Shown here piece after piece: positions 22,413 through 35,310 of a stretch of DNA of 64,000 bases. The stretch is from positions 29,988,047 through 30,052,046 of the forward strand of contig OY978527.1 of assembly GCA_963854835.1 (NCBI GenBank). Direction: 5' to 3'. The DNA is from Megamerina dolium (lineage: Eukaryota > Arthropoda > Insecta > Diptera > Megamerinidae). The translations under genes and the position numbers were made by a program. Numbering within the stretch: the first letter of the stretch is position 1; each line of letters begins with the position of its first letter. The notes beneath the pieces were generated by a model. The model did not search any database. It was not told the origin of the DNA and was given only the letters and a program-made list of their open reading frames with translations.

Positions 22413-25400
22413 TACAATTTAAAAATTCTGCGACTACATAAAATAGTGGCCAGATCTTCGTCACCATCACGTCAGCTTTTATGGGCTATGTTAGGAAATT
22501 GTTGTATAACTAAAAGCGAAGAATTTGATATTATTCTGTCCAATGTTCTAATCAGAATCGAACGGTCTACCATACAACGATTTAAATAAAAAGTATTCGG
22601 AGAGCGACGGACTCGGTAATTATGGGGAATTACACAACACTTTTCATACAACTTTTGACCAAATTTCAATGAGTCCTTGTATGAGGTCTTGCATTGTCTT
22701 GCTAAAACTATGTTTTGCGATTGATGAGTTCTGACATTTAAAATTGCACTATCGTAACTTACATAGAATCCATTTCTCCTGTGACTGGTGAGGTAGACTT
22801 CTTTGAGCTTATGAGCAACCCAAACAAGATTAACAACCAAATCCGATTTATTTGATTCAGAATTATTCCCGCCGAGCTCCATACAATTTACACAGTCTAG
22901 AATTTACAGAGTGTGTGGAATTAATATATTCACATAGATCGTCGGCTGGGATGGCCCTTAGGGTAACCTCACAAGCCTTTTAATGGCTTCTACATCCACA
23001 AAATGCTTCTATTCACGGAATCAAATAAAGTAAACAGTCAGTGGTTGGCCGTTAAAACGTGATTTTTATTTAGGAAGTCAATCACAAGTGCTAATCCATA
23101 AGATTTCGCAATATCGTTCAGCAAATGCCAACTTTCTTCTGCGCAATTATGGCCGAATACCACATATATGGTAACCATGCACACAGCTTTTAGTAGCCCA
23201 ATTTTAAGTAAGAATGCATTAGATTTACATTATTGAGATGCTCAATTCCTATTTGATGATTTCTTATGAAGAATTTGGGTGCTCTCGTAATGAATTCACG
23301 CACAATTCTAATAAAATCTGTGGCATTTTTCATCATCATTTATCTATTCACGACGTATTTTAAATCGCGTATACCACTCATGAACTCTGCGACGAAAACC
23401 GAATACAGGGGTTACTTTTTATATTATTTCTTCCATATTAAACTTTCAGTTCAGTTTCCATTCTAATGTAAATCTCAAGTATTTTGCTTATTCTGTAATA
23501 TTTAATAACTAATTGGCTAAGAGGTTTCCAGTTTTGATATATTTCCGCCTAGACAAGCGATTAAATTCAGCACTTTCAAATTTCAATTCAATCAAATTTG
23601 AATTGCATACTTAAATAAGCAAAAATATTAGTCCGTAGATAACTACTTAAGAATATGTCTCCTCCCTTGTGTATTTGAACATACACTTGCATCAACAATG
23701 TTTATTGTGTTAAAGAAAAAATATCACATATTTGTTAAGTATCAACAGAATTGTACATATTTATGCATAGGTAATAGGGGATGAACTCTAGGAGTCAGTG
23801 CAAAAATCGGAAATAATGAAAATAATAAATAATGATTGAAATTATTTGTTTTAATACTGTTGCACGTACATTCTCATAAACCAATAATGCCAACGCAGTT
23901 TTCACATTTTTATTATCTCATTAATTCATTATTTTCTTCAACGACACCTCCTATCGCCCATGGTTTTACAGATTCCAAATATGACACTGAGCTTCAGTTA
24001 GAACAGATGTTATGAAAATATGCAGAAAATGATGTTGCTTTGATGCCATAACAAATTCAAAAATTTTTAGATCCTCATACGAGTAAATTTATGTGGATGC
24101 ATACATATGTAGTACACATAAACACAACATCAACATCAACGATATCAGTGTTACGATGACTATTATGTTACTCTTCACTTTATTCTTGCTCATTCATCAT
24201 TTGTTCACATCCATCCAACTATTTGATACACTCATAGTGTAATAGAGGGGAGAACAAAAAAAAAACAATCAAATTGACTGATTTCTTGCAAAACGAGAAA
24301 ACTAGAAAATTCCCTTTATATAGAACTTTTGTTTCTTCTTGTATTAACCCATTTCCTACCGCTTTCTGGTAATTGATATACAATAATTGATATACAATAA
24401 TTTGTTATTTCAGAGAAAATAGTTGGCTTTTTATCAAGGATATTCATATTATTTTTTAAATATTGTTTTATTTATTCAAAGAAATTTTTTTTAATTTATT
24501 TTCTATCATTATTTCTTCAGAAAAATTTAAAGTAGCATTTTTGCTGTTTCCTCTTTCGTTTAATACCCATATCAATATAATGTGTGAAGTTTAAACATGT
24601 TTTCAATATTTTTTTTATTGTGTAAAAATGTGGGAATTAGTGAAACTCGATTTCTCGAAAACTTAACGTGATATAAAATTTTGAAAGGTACCGATAAACT
24701 CTGAAGAAAATCTCTTAACATTGGACATTCCCTGTTGCTGCCTCTTCTGCATAATTTTATAAAAAAGTATAAACCACACCACACATTGATTTTTTGAAGC
24801 TTGCTTTCGTACAATTCAATTCAATTAGTTTACAAATCCGTTTAAACAACAATGAGCCTCTTCTGAAAAAATGATATTCTTTAAGTCAAAGAACGATTGT
24901 TTTTATAAAATTTTTGGCTTATAACACTTTAACATGGACGTCCAGCATCTCAAGAAGTAGTATACGGAAAATGAAAACGAATGATTAAACATCCGTCGGA
25001 ATATTTTATTACTGTAGAATCATATTTTAATTATGTTTAAGGGTCTGAATTCCTTTTTGCACTGTTATACGATTTTTCAAGATCAAATCTCATATTTCGT
25101 AAATGGTTGAATATTTGAACATTGCTTTCTTCAGACGGTAACAGTTCCTTCGTACACGTAGAATCATTAAATATAATTGAATCGCTTTCTAATATTTCAT
25201 AAATATTCGCACAATTTATAAAATATACATTATTTTATCAGAGTGGTTCGAGAATTTGGGAGACTCAATAAAGAAATAAAAACTGTGATTTTTCTTATTC
25301 TTCTTTTTTTTTAATGTTCCTTTAATAATAATTCTGTCAGTCTTTTAGCCGATCTATCTTTTCCACAAATAATATTTTTATTGCCTCACTATATCGCTCC

Positions 25401-25573
25401 CCCTTTTACATTCACATGCTTCCTGTTATTCGCATTTATCGAAAAAAAAAAATACCACAGCGACGCTCACTTGATTTCACGATTTCTTATTCCTTCTTTT
25501 GTTATTTTTCTCTTTCTCATAATGTAAGTATGTATGTCAAATGAAGTGAAGCAGTCAAAACTATGTTTTCAGT

Positions 25574-25605
<32 letters not shown>

Positions 25606-28086
25606 GTTAACTGATATTGAAGCAACAGAAGAATGTCCATAATGCGTGTGATACGAGTGTAACGTACATACACATTGATACATATATGTATATGTATATA
25701 CAATATATCTAGAGCAACACCACCATACAACCATCCGTCAACAACGGAAGTATAATATCACACCGCGTTGACTATATTACTTCCGCCACGATTCGTATGC
25801 ACGAACATTGTTGGTAATATTACTTTCTTTTAAATGGTGTGGTATGTGGTAGGTATGTGACATACAACGACGACAAGCACAAGCTCTAATAATAATAATA
25901 AAACAGCAAATACATACACAAACACACATTTATATGTAGTAAGTAGTAAAGAAGCCAACAACATGGATATGTAGATATGTATGTTTGTATGTTGTAACAT
26001 TGTATTGTATTTTGTATTTCTCTGTACAGTCACGTCCGCTGAAGCATGTGAGTGTATAGGTACTGTGTACTACGTACTCGTAGTTCTAAGACAACAATTC
26101 GCACAGATCACACTGAATCGGATAATCGAAGACAAATACATGAGGGATATTCCAACAAAAGATTAAAGTACTGATTAATGTATGTGCGAGTACTTCAAAG
26201 TAGGACGAGTGTTCTCCATAATGCTGAACAACATCTAAAATAATTGTGTCAAAATGTAGTAAAATTGATGTTTCACCAACGAAATTTCGTTTCATGTACA
26301 TGAAGTTTTATTGTGCTCGTTTTCGTATTCGATAGCAAAGAAGATTTTCTTAGACTACATGTGTTAATCCATTAATTAGCACTTTCAACTTTTCTGTGAA
26401 ATGTTCACTTAAGCTTCAATCAACATACTTAACAATTTTCAAATGTCAGTTAACATTTTAGTGCTTAGTAAACCCTCTTCTTCAAAGAATGTAAATACAT
26501 CTCTTTGTTCCGAAATCAAATCAAAGCTCAAATCACATTCAAATGTAATCATGACAATAACTATTTGCAAATTGTAGCCAAGGTCCAAATTCAGCGAGAA
26601 TTCAGTGAAATTTACTTTTACAGGATGATTCGACGTTGATTATTTTAAAAATATTGCAACTTTTATATCCTTAATACTTTAAAAGTTTTTTCGGAAACTC
26701 CAGAAAGTTTTATAAAATATTTTAATTTTCTTCTTATTAAAATTTTCTGTAAAAATTGGAAAAACAAATTTAAAAATCTTAATTCGGTAATACCGTAGCT
26801 TATTGCATTTTCTTTATTCGAAAGACATTTTGCCCTCAAATAATTCAACATTCAATATGTGAAGACATATTTAAATAAATCAATCATGTTACAAAACTTA
26901 ATATAATTTGACTGTAAATTTACGAAATGTAGTGTTTAAATTTACGCATAGAGTGTATATGGACTGACTTTAAAACAACTATTGTTGAAATTCATGGTCA
27001 AATTATAATAAATTTACGTATTGTATATTAGGTAAAAATTCGTACTAGGTGCGTAGAAAGTTAACATCGAATGTTGATTTTTGCGCATTTAAATAGTAAA
27101 CTGATTATCATGTTTAAAACTACTCTCAAATTATTAGGCACTTTTTTCCATTTTCCTTCTAAGGATAGTAAATTCCAATTTCCAATACAATTTGCCTAAG
27201 GACAAAGAACGAACTATAACAAAAACAACGCCACCCTGTATTCATATCACCAGATTTATTGTAAGCGTAAGAATATTATACGAGAGCAACATTGAAATGT
27301 GTCAAACAATAGTCGCACAAATAAATGCGTACACAAACAAAACACAATCGTACAGTAAAGGCTGGGAGCGCCTTTTGGAATTTATAGTACCACATACATA
27401 TACAATATGTATGTATGAACGTTATTAAAATAATTCTGCGTAAAAACGTAGAGATAACAAAACATATTTATCACTTTAGCTATGCATGCAAGTCTGATTC
27501 AAAAGTGTATGCTAATTACACAATGAGATACACAAAATATGGTCAACGTCAATTTTGTTAAACGGTCCTTAAGTTTGTATATGTTCATGGTAGTATATAA
27601 TAAAACACAATACACTATATGGTATATTCGTTTTCATTTTGTATCCTCACCATTGCACTCTGGGCTCCCTCAAATATTTCGCATTTATATTTCCACATTG
27701 ATAGTCATATTTAACATTTTTTACTGAACGCGTTTATTTGAATTCGTAACGGGAATGAAATATGATAAGTTATATTTTTATTATTAAATCGGAGCAGCCA
27801 TTACAAAGAATTATGTATGTCTGTTCAATATTAAAAACTTGGTGATATTTTCGCAATGCTCCGCACCATCAGAATTATTCGCATGTTCGTCTACTTGAGG
27901 TGAATGTCCCGCAAAATTCGATGTCTCCAAAGTCGAATTATTTAGAAAGGACTGGGACTTTGGGCTTGCAAAAGCCGTACCAGACATTTGTTGAATAAGG
28001 CTTAAAAAAAAAGGATGCAAACAGCTTTTGGTGAAACACGCCCATAGCTTGCACCGAAAACTTTTGTTTAAGGATGTTTATGTTAT
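22413..28086. other. no gene recognised
   Basis: About 5.7 kb of AT-rich DNA. A 136-codon minus-strand open frame at 22472-22882 is longer than its surroundings predict, but I cannot place it in a family. A CA/TA microsatellite lies at 25574-25605. No splice-consistent model was found. Confidence 0.45.
25574..25605. repeat. CA/TA dinucleotide microsatellite
   Basis: A (CA)n run passes directly into a (TA)n run. Non-coding. Confidence 0.85.
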
Positions 28087-28250
28087 GTTACCGTGCAGGA
28101 AAAATTTAGCAAGTATAACTATAGGGTGTATGCACTGTCATCTAAGGAAACATCTGAACTGATTCCATTAGTCGAAAAGGGTCATCTAAGCTATCTCAAC
28201 CCAAACTTGGCTCCAAAACAATTTACCAGCAATAATTTCCTCTGAAGAAT

Positions 28251-28440
28251 TGCCCTCTGACAGTCCTGATTTGATCCAACTAAATTACAAATTGTAGACA
28301 GTTTTAGAGGATGTGGTTTGCGATATGATACCCAAACATTGATGCTTTTAAGACAGCTTTGATTCGTGCTGTGGCCAGTTTTCCAATGGAAGTGATGCGT
28401 GTGACAATTTATGATTGATTGCGTGAAGGTCAAAGTCGGA
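28251..28440 (+). pseudogene. decayed Tc1/mariner-superfamily transposase C-terminus
   Basis: The plus strand, across two frames, reads SDSPDLIQLNYKL, TVLEDVVCD, NIDAFKTALIRAVASF, then PMEVMRVTIYD. This follows the SPDLNPxDYKLW...C....NI..LK.....A...P...VR..I.DW tail of IS630-Tc1-mariner transposases. The catalytic Asp position is Asn (QLNYKL) and stops are present. No ends were identified. Confidence 0.6.
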
Positions 28441-30655
28441 CATTTCGGATGAATATTTCCTAAATATCAATAAATATGTAAACAATAATTGATTGAAAAA
28501 CGTTCATTATTTTGAATGTTATAGCATAAAATGTGTGTAACTGTATAAAATATAAGTAAAATGACTTCCATGGATTATAGCTACTTACTGGATCGTCTGA
28601 CTGATACATAGATCCAAAAATGTCTACAAAGGCAAGGTTTAGTACCAACTGCTTCGAGTAATCGATTTCGAACATAGGAGTGATCTGATGCCAGCATCAT
28701 TGCTTGTATATATCAGTACTTTGATGCCATATTCATGTCAAATGCACTTTCAACGCACGTCGCATACCCCTTTTTCGTTGCGGCAACGCAGGCGACATAT
28801 TTGTATGTACCTCACGAGATTTGTTCTGCCCGTCTTCGATCTCGTTCAACCAACTCTTGTCATTTACATTTAACTCTTTGTCTTCGTATGTTCCCCATCT
28901 CCTTCACACTATTTACTTTTACTACTAATTTATTTTCCGCGTATAGCATAAATACATGCAGACCACCTGAAATTCAAACAACAATTTATTTTTGTCGCCA
29001 GTGAGTGCGAATGCAACATACATATATGTTTATACATGTTTTTACTTGTCTACATACTTATACTTTCAGTATTCGCACAAAGTAACGTATTACTAAAAGT
29101 TTATTTTGAAATTGTTTGCACATGGGGAGAGTCTCAATATTTCTTAATTTTTATTTTCTTTTGGTTTTTAATTTTTTTTATTTGTTGTATTCCCAAAAAC
29201 CGAAACACTCTTTATAGTTAAATGTATTTTAAGATAATGTGGTCAACTAATATATTTTTGTAGAAGGCGATATCTTTTTAGAATTTGTAAAATCTTTCTC
29301 ATTGGAGCCAACAGGCAAATGTACGATAAGATGACTGGTCATCAGCTTATTTATTATTTGTGTCACTTTCTTCAACACTCTGCTGGACATCATCTTACTA
29401 TGGCCAGTTTTCTGCATGCATCAAAGGTCTCATCCGATGCAATACTACCTTTTGTGTATCAACTTCAGTTGAGTCGCACTACCGAACATGGGAGTTATTA
29501 CCTGCTTTATATCTGCTTTTTGGCTATTTCATGTCGGAACTCTGTAGCATTCTTTTTTCTTTTTTGGTTTTGAAGCATTCAACTCTTGTAACAAATTCTC
29601 TATTATATTTCTCCTACCTTTTCCACTTCGTCAAAAATTCACCGGATAAGTTCCTCGTTTTGCTCTCAACATATGTACTAGCACATATCTGCTAGTAGAT
29701 CGAATATTCTCCTGCAGTCATAATACAAAATATTTAACTAAAACCAACCAAGGGTCGATTTGCAGATGCATTGGATAAAAATCCATATTTTTAAAACAAC
29801 TTTGAAAACTTTTATCCTGCTGTTTGTTCAAGTAAACATACGAGTACAGAACTCCCATAGAAATGTATGCGTATGGTTTTACTGAAAGTGGAAGTGTGTA
29901 TCAGTTTGTATTATCAGCTAGCTAGGTAAATGTAAATAATAAATAAACAACGAAATGCTACATAACTAGATGCGCGCCATGGTCGTAAATGCACCATACT
30001 GACATCGCCGTACCGTTCGAAGGTATTGATTTCGAAATCATGGTTTAGTAACTTTCATCATAAATATTGTGTATATTTTGTATATACATGTAAGCGTACA
30101 TATAGGTGTGTAGGTAGGTGAGTATGTATGCCACAATCGTAATTCTAGAATATGAAAAGGTATATGCAAACATATTGACGTGGTTATTAACGTACTCGCA
30201 TAGATACAGTGGCGCGACAAAGTTCTATAGAAACTTTTCAAAATGGAAAACGAACGAACAAGCAATTTGTTTTCTTTCTTAGAATGTCTATGCTCCGATG
30301 TGCATTTATTGTATTAGTGCATATAATAAACAATGATACCCCATATTTAGTTGCCAGTTTATTAGTGATGATTACTTTTCCATTAGGAAAATTAATCATT
30401 ACGTTAATCAGTTAAAGCATAACAGTCTCACTATATCTATATTAGCACAACGAATCGATTCCAAGTCCACATCACTGAAGCATGACATCCGCCTATCACT
30501 GCTTGATCACTGCTTGTTTGTAATTGCATGATTGGAATTGTTATTGTATTGTAATTATTGTAACTTCCTAAGTCGATTTTAAACATTTATGTAAATCAAT
30601 TTGTTTACTTATTATACTCCTTGGAACTTGAATATGCTGCAAATCTAAGACTATA
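28441..30655. other. no gene recognised
   Basis: AT-rich. Open frames at 28688-29004 and 29319-29695 overlap each other in several frames and show no conserved motif. Nothing else could be supported. Confidence 0.45.
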
Positions 30656-30795
30656 AAAAAAATAATATATGGCACCTATGAGCTCCGAAGTCCCTTTGGT
30701 CGAACTTCTCTTCCAGTAGTGTTGTGCGTGTTAAATTTTGGACTGTATTAGAAGGGACGTACTTATATTAGCCTGTTCAGAACTGCAGAATCATT
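30656..30795 (-). mobile_element. SINE-like repeat, 3' fragment
   Basis: Minus-strand fragment matching the 3' part of the family: A-rich stretch, ATGGCAC, a diverged AGTCCCTTTGGTCGAACTTC segment, GTGTTAAATTTTGGAC and AGAAGGGACGTACTTAT. More diverged than the 22204 copy. No clear flanking duplication was seen. Confidence 0.6.
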
Positions 30796-31698
30796 GAGGC
30801 GGCCATCATCACAAATATTTTGCAAAAAGAAAAACGCAGAGGGCTATTTGGACGGATTAAAGACATGGAAGTATCACTGAGCGAAGTATGAAGACTTACA
30901 AGGACACTGTGTAGATAAAAATTTTAATATGAAGAAAAAATTTCTTGTATCTTTTCTGAAGAGTATCACCTATGATGTCGTTATATAATGTAGAAAATAT
31001 TTTTGATACTTGAAAGGAAGATCTCTAAAATTTCTACGTACTGTACACCCTTACCTTTATCTTTACTATTATAGCTACTTTTCCTGTCCTTCATTTGCAC
31101 ATAGCTGTCGGCACTCTGCTACTAATTTCGGTTCCACATGAAAAATTATGTGATTTTCCCTTTTTGAGGACGTAATTGAAGCTGCATACATTACACAATA
31201 CATACACAATATGCATAAATATTCCACCACCACACCATATTATGTACATACATACAAGTATATTATATGCATGAATTCATTTAAAGTAATTTCTTTAATT
31301 AATTAAAATTAAGAGTGCGACGATGAGTAATAATGATGTTTACGACTATGTGTGTGCGTATGTGTGTGCGCACACAGATAATAGAAATTAAATTATTAAA
31401 AATCTTTTACAATACATGTACAAAAGCTATAGGATAGTGACATTCGTCTGAAGTTCATAATCAAAGTTCAAAACTGAGCATTGTGGTGGTGACAACGGAT
31501 AAATGGTGGACTAATAAATTGTATTAGTCAATTTTCTCCCATTTTTTGAATTTGTATTTGGAGTCGGCACCATATATCCTCATCCCACCTCTAGGTGGTT
31601 CAAAAAGTTGCGAGGGGCTGCGAAGCGAAACCAGAAAATTCGGTCATTATCTCACTGCTATTGTACAATAGAGGCCTTATTAGTAATTTTAGTTGTAA
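30796..31698. other. no gene recognised
   Basis: AT-rich sequence with short GTGTGCG/CACACA runs around 31350-31375. Open frames are short and unremarkable. Confidence 0.5.
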
Positions 31699-31706
31699 AG
31701 TAATTA

Positions 31707-32144
31707 CTTACTTACTTACTTATGTGGCCATAACAACCGAATATCGATTTAGGCCGAATATAATAGGCTTCGCCAGCCATCTCTGTTCTTCGTTAGCTGG
31801 CGCCAGTTAAAAATTCCAAGCGCCGTCAGGTTCTCAAGTACTTGGTCTTTCCACCGGTGGTGAGGTCTTACTCTTCTGCGTCGTCCTCCAGCGGGCTCCG
31901 AATATAACACCTTATTAGCTGGAGCGTGTTCTTCCATTCGCTCGACATGACCTAGCCAGCGCAGTCGCTGGATTTTGATGCGCTTTACTATGTCAATATC
32001 GGCATACAGCTCGTACAGCTCATGGTTGTACCTTATTCGGTACTCGCCACCAACGCAAATAGGTCCAAAGATCTTACATAGGACTTTTCTCTCGAAAACT
32101 CCAAGCATTCGCTCATCCGAGGTGGAAATTGTCCACCTCGGATG
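31707..32144 (-). mobile_element. RTE-type LINE, 5'-truncated 3' fragment
   Basis: A 438-bp fragment closely matching the 3' end of the element at 33297-36298. It encodes the same C-terminal segment (MLGVFERKVLCKIFGPI, QRLRWLGHVERMEEHAP, KDQVLENLTALG) up to 32108. It ends on the left with repeated TAAG (minus strand) as in the longer copy. AGTAATTA flanks it at 31699-31706 and 32145-32152. The truncated 5' end is a perfect hairpin (see 32112-32146). Confidence 0.85.
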
Positions 32145-32146
32145 AG
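32112..32146. repeat. perfect hairpin at the truncated end of the RTE fragment
   Basis: CTCATCCGAGGTGGA (32112-32126) is exactly reverse-complemented at 32132-32146 around a 5-base loop. In the longer copy the left arm is present but is followed by unrelated element sequence (TTGTCCAAGCTTC), so the right arm was created when this copy formed. Confidence 0.9.
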
Positions 32147-32152
32147 TAATTA

Positions 32153-32929
32153 ACTTAATTCAATTAGATCAGATTTCTTTTTTGCAGAGTCTGTAGTTTT
32201 TTCGATGCGCCTCAACAAACCAAAATAATATTTTGCCCTTCGTCAAGATTCTGATAATATCACTTGTTCAACCTTGATATAGATAGAGGAATTTCTTCCT
32301 CTAAATTTTAAGAAAAATACACAGAAAAGTTGAACAAAGTTAGTCAAAATTATAAATGGTTAAGTAATTATAAAAGTAAAAAGAATCACAACTCTAAATT
32401 TACACTTTTTCAGGAGACACCAACAAAAAACTTTTGCTCCCAATTTTTTATTTCCGATCTATCAAAGATGTAAAGAAAGAAAATGTTTTCAAAATATGAA
32501 TACCCTTATTGTAAATACATACTATTACCAATACATATATACATGCATACATAGATATAAATAAATTTACGTTTATAAAACCTCATAGTGAGTATTATTC
32601 ATGTCATGTACAGTTCGCGAATCTGTTCACTTGGAATTACATTTTGAAAAGGATTCTTGCGATTCCGATTCAACTTTAGCCACTGAACACAAAGCATTTC
32701 TTTAGGCAACGACACAGTTTAGTTTCTCTAACCCTAATGCAAAAAAGGTAAGTTACAATAAAATAATGATTTTTGACGTTTATTTTATTGCGCAGATCCA
32801 TGCCGCATTATGAACAATTCAAATTATTCTTTGTTATTGTTATATAAGTATAAATAGGTACTTAATTCGTCATCTTAATCATCTTAACTGGAATTAATGT
32901 TTTATTGCATAATACACGTATCAGTAGAA
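32153..32929. other. no gene recognised
   Basis: AT-rich sequence between the RTE fragment and a SINE copy. No feature could be supported. Confidence 0.5.
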
Positions 32930-33245
32930 TGTGGGTTCAATCCCCGGCTGAAGCATAACAAATTTATTATCGAAAAGATTTTTCTTTCGAACGGTACCCA
33001 TCTGTCGACAAGCAATTGGCAATTCTTCCGGCAGTAACAGTATGCCATGGAAATGCTTCTAAAAGAACTCTGTAACAAAGCTCAGAAAAAATGATGTCGC
33101 AAGAGTTCTGCCGTTCGGAACCGACTAAAATAAGTAGGTCCTTTCTAATATTGTCCAAAATTTAACACGCACAACAATAATGGAAGAGAATCTCGGCCAA
33201 TGAGCCCTTCGGGGCTTATAAGTGCCACACACACACACACACACG
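32930..33245 (+). mobile_element. tRNA-related SINE-like repeat, copy 4 (near full length)
   Basis: GTGGGTTCAATCCCCGGC at 32931-32948 has the B-box with a stem-like GGG/CCC pair around it, as in a tRNA T-arm. The body is collinear with 9273-9590 (ATCGAAAAGATTTTTCTTTC, CCGTTCGGAACCG, AACACGCACAACA, CCCTTCGGGGCTT). The tail has become a CA microsatellite at 33224-33244 followed by GTATTTTTATT. Confidence 0.65.
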
Positions 33246-33336
33246 TATTTTTATTAGATGATATTTTTCATAAATATTCTCTCACAATTCTTTACTTACT
33301 TACTTACTTATGTGGCCATAACAACCCAATATCGAT

Positions 33337-35310
33337 TTAGGCCGAAAATAACATGCTTCGCCAGCCATCTCTGTTCTTCGCTAGCTGGCGCCAGTTAGAA
33401 ATTCCAAGCGCCGTCAGGTTCTCCAGTAATTGGTCTTTCCACCGGAGGTTAGGTCTTCCTCTTCTGCGTCGTCCTCCAGCGGGTTCCGAATATAACACCT
33501 TCTTAGCTGGAGCGTGTTCTTCCATTCGCTCAACATGACTTAGCCAGCGCAGCCGCTGGATTTTGATGGGCTTTACTATGTCAATATCAGCATACAGCTT
33601 ATGGTTGTACCATATTCGGTACTCGCCACCAACGTAAATAGATCCAAAGATCTTGCGTAGGACTTTTCTCTCGAAAACTCCAAGCATTCGCTCATCCGAG
33701 GTGGAATTGTCCAAGCTTCAGTGCCATATGTAAGGACAGGCATGATGAGAGACTTGTAGAGTGTAGTTTTCGTTCTTCGTGAGAGAGCTCGACTTCTCAA
33801 TTGCTTACTTATGCCCAAAGTAGCACCTGTTTGCAAGAGTGATCCTTCGCAATATCTCCAGGCTGTCGTCATTACTGCTGTTAATGCTGGTTTCAAGATA
33901 GACAAAGTCCCTTACTACTTCAAAAGCGTAGTTGTCAACAGTGACGTGCTGTCCAAGACACCGGGACTCTTTGTTTGTTGACACTAGATACTTCGTCTTG
34001 CCCTCGTTTACCGTAAAACCCATCCGACGCGACTCTCTTTCTAACTCTGAGGATGCTCCACTGACTGCTCGCGTGTTCATGCCGATCATGTCAATATCGT
34101 CGTCATACGCTAACAGCATGACACTTTTGTTGAAGATAGTGCCATTATGTCGTAAATCAGCAGCTCGTATTATTTTCTCCATAATAAGATTGAAGAAGTC
34201 GCACGATAACGAATCACCTTGTCTGAAACCCCGTTCGGTATTAAACGGTGCAGAGAGGTCCTTCCCAATTTTCACTGCACAACGGGAGTTATGCAGTGTC
34301 ATTCTACAAAGTCGAATGAGCTTTGCAGGAATACCGAACTCAGACATTGTTGCGTAGAGGTAATCCCTTACCGGACTGTCGAAAGCGGCTTTATAATCAA
34401 CAAATAGGTGGTGTGTGTCTATCTGTTTTTCTTGGGTCTTCTCCAGGATTTCGCGCAGTGTGAAAATCTGGTCGATGGTGGATTTACCAGGTCTGAAGCC
34501 ACACTGATAAGGTCCAATCAGGTTGCTGAGCATAGGCTTCAACCTTTCACACAGTACGCTCGATAGAACCTTGTATGCGATGCTCAGGAGACTTATTCCA
34601 CGGTAGTTGGCGCAGATTGTGTGGTTTCCTTTTTTATGTACAGGACAGAGAACACTCAGCCTCCAATCGTCAGGCATGCTTTCATCCGACCATATTCTGC
34701 TTATGAGCTGGTGCATGCAAGCAAGCAGCTCATCGCCTCCGATCTTAAACAACTCGGCAAGCAGGCCATCAGCACCTGCAGCTTTGTTGTTCTTCAGCCT
34801 TAAAATGGCCGTTTCAACCTCGTCATAGTCGGGTGGTGGAACATCAACACCATCATCTGTAATCGAGGTTATCGGGCAATCCTCTCCACTGGCGGAATTG
34901 TTCTTAGCATCGCCATTCAATAACGTGGAGAAGTGTTCCCTCCATATGCTCAGTACACTCTGGACATCTGTAACCAGATTCCCATTTCCATCACGACAAG
35001 AAGAGGCTCCGGGATTTAATCTGCCACTCAGGCGCTTTATGTTTTCGAAGAATTTTCGAGTCTCATTCTTGTCGGTACACATCTCTATCTCCTCACACTC
35101 GCGTCTTCCTTGTTCTCTTTTCTTGCGCCTGAAAAGACGTCTCTCTGCACTCCTTTTCTCTTTGTACCGCTCCTTAACAGCTCGCGTTGCACCTGCATGC
35201 AGGGTTTTTCTGTAGGCGGCGTCTTTCTCTGCAATAGCGTCCTCAGAGGCTAGTAATAACCGATTACCTCCTCGGCAGCAGTAGTCATGGAGTGGGATAT
35301 ATGTGTCCAC
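33337..35310 (-). pseudogene. RTE reverse transcriptase and C-terminal region
   Basis: The long frame 35310-33805 (501 codons) reads KRLSGRLNPGASS, LKNNKAAGADGLLAELFK, CPVHKKGNHTICANYRGISL, YQCGFRPGKSTIDQIFTLRE, HHLFVDYKAAFDS (motif A), GFRQGDSLSCDFFNLI (motif B) and LLAYDDDIDMIG. The catalytic box is Y-D-D-D at 34096-34107 instead of the usual Y-A-D-D. Frame shifts after LANRCYFGHK lead to SRALSRRTKTTLYKSLIMPV (33905-33576) and then LGVFERKVLRKIFGS to MLFSA at 33337. No start codon is needed if it is read as one polyprotein with the endonuclease. Confidence 0.85.

Noticed and set aside
28688..29695. Clusters of plus-strand frames of 60-111 codons
   Set aside because: Several frames overlap; there are no conserved motifs and no plausible splice structure.
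33932..34357. 141-codon plus-strand frame and its neighbours to 35876
   Set aside because: Antisense shadows of the RTE reverse transcriptase and endonuclease.
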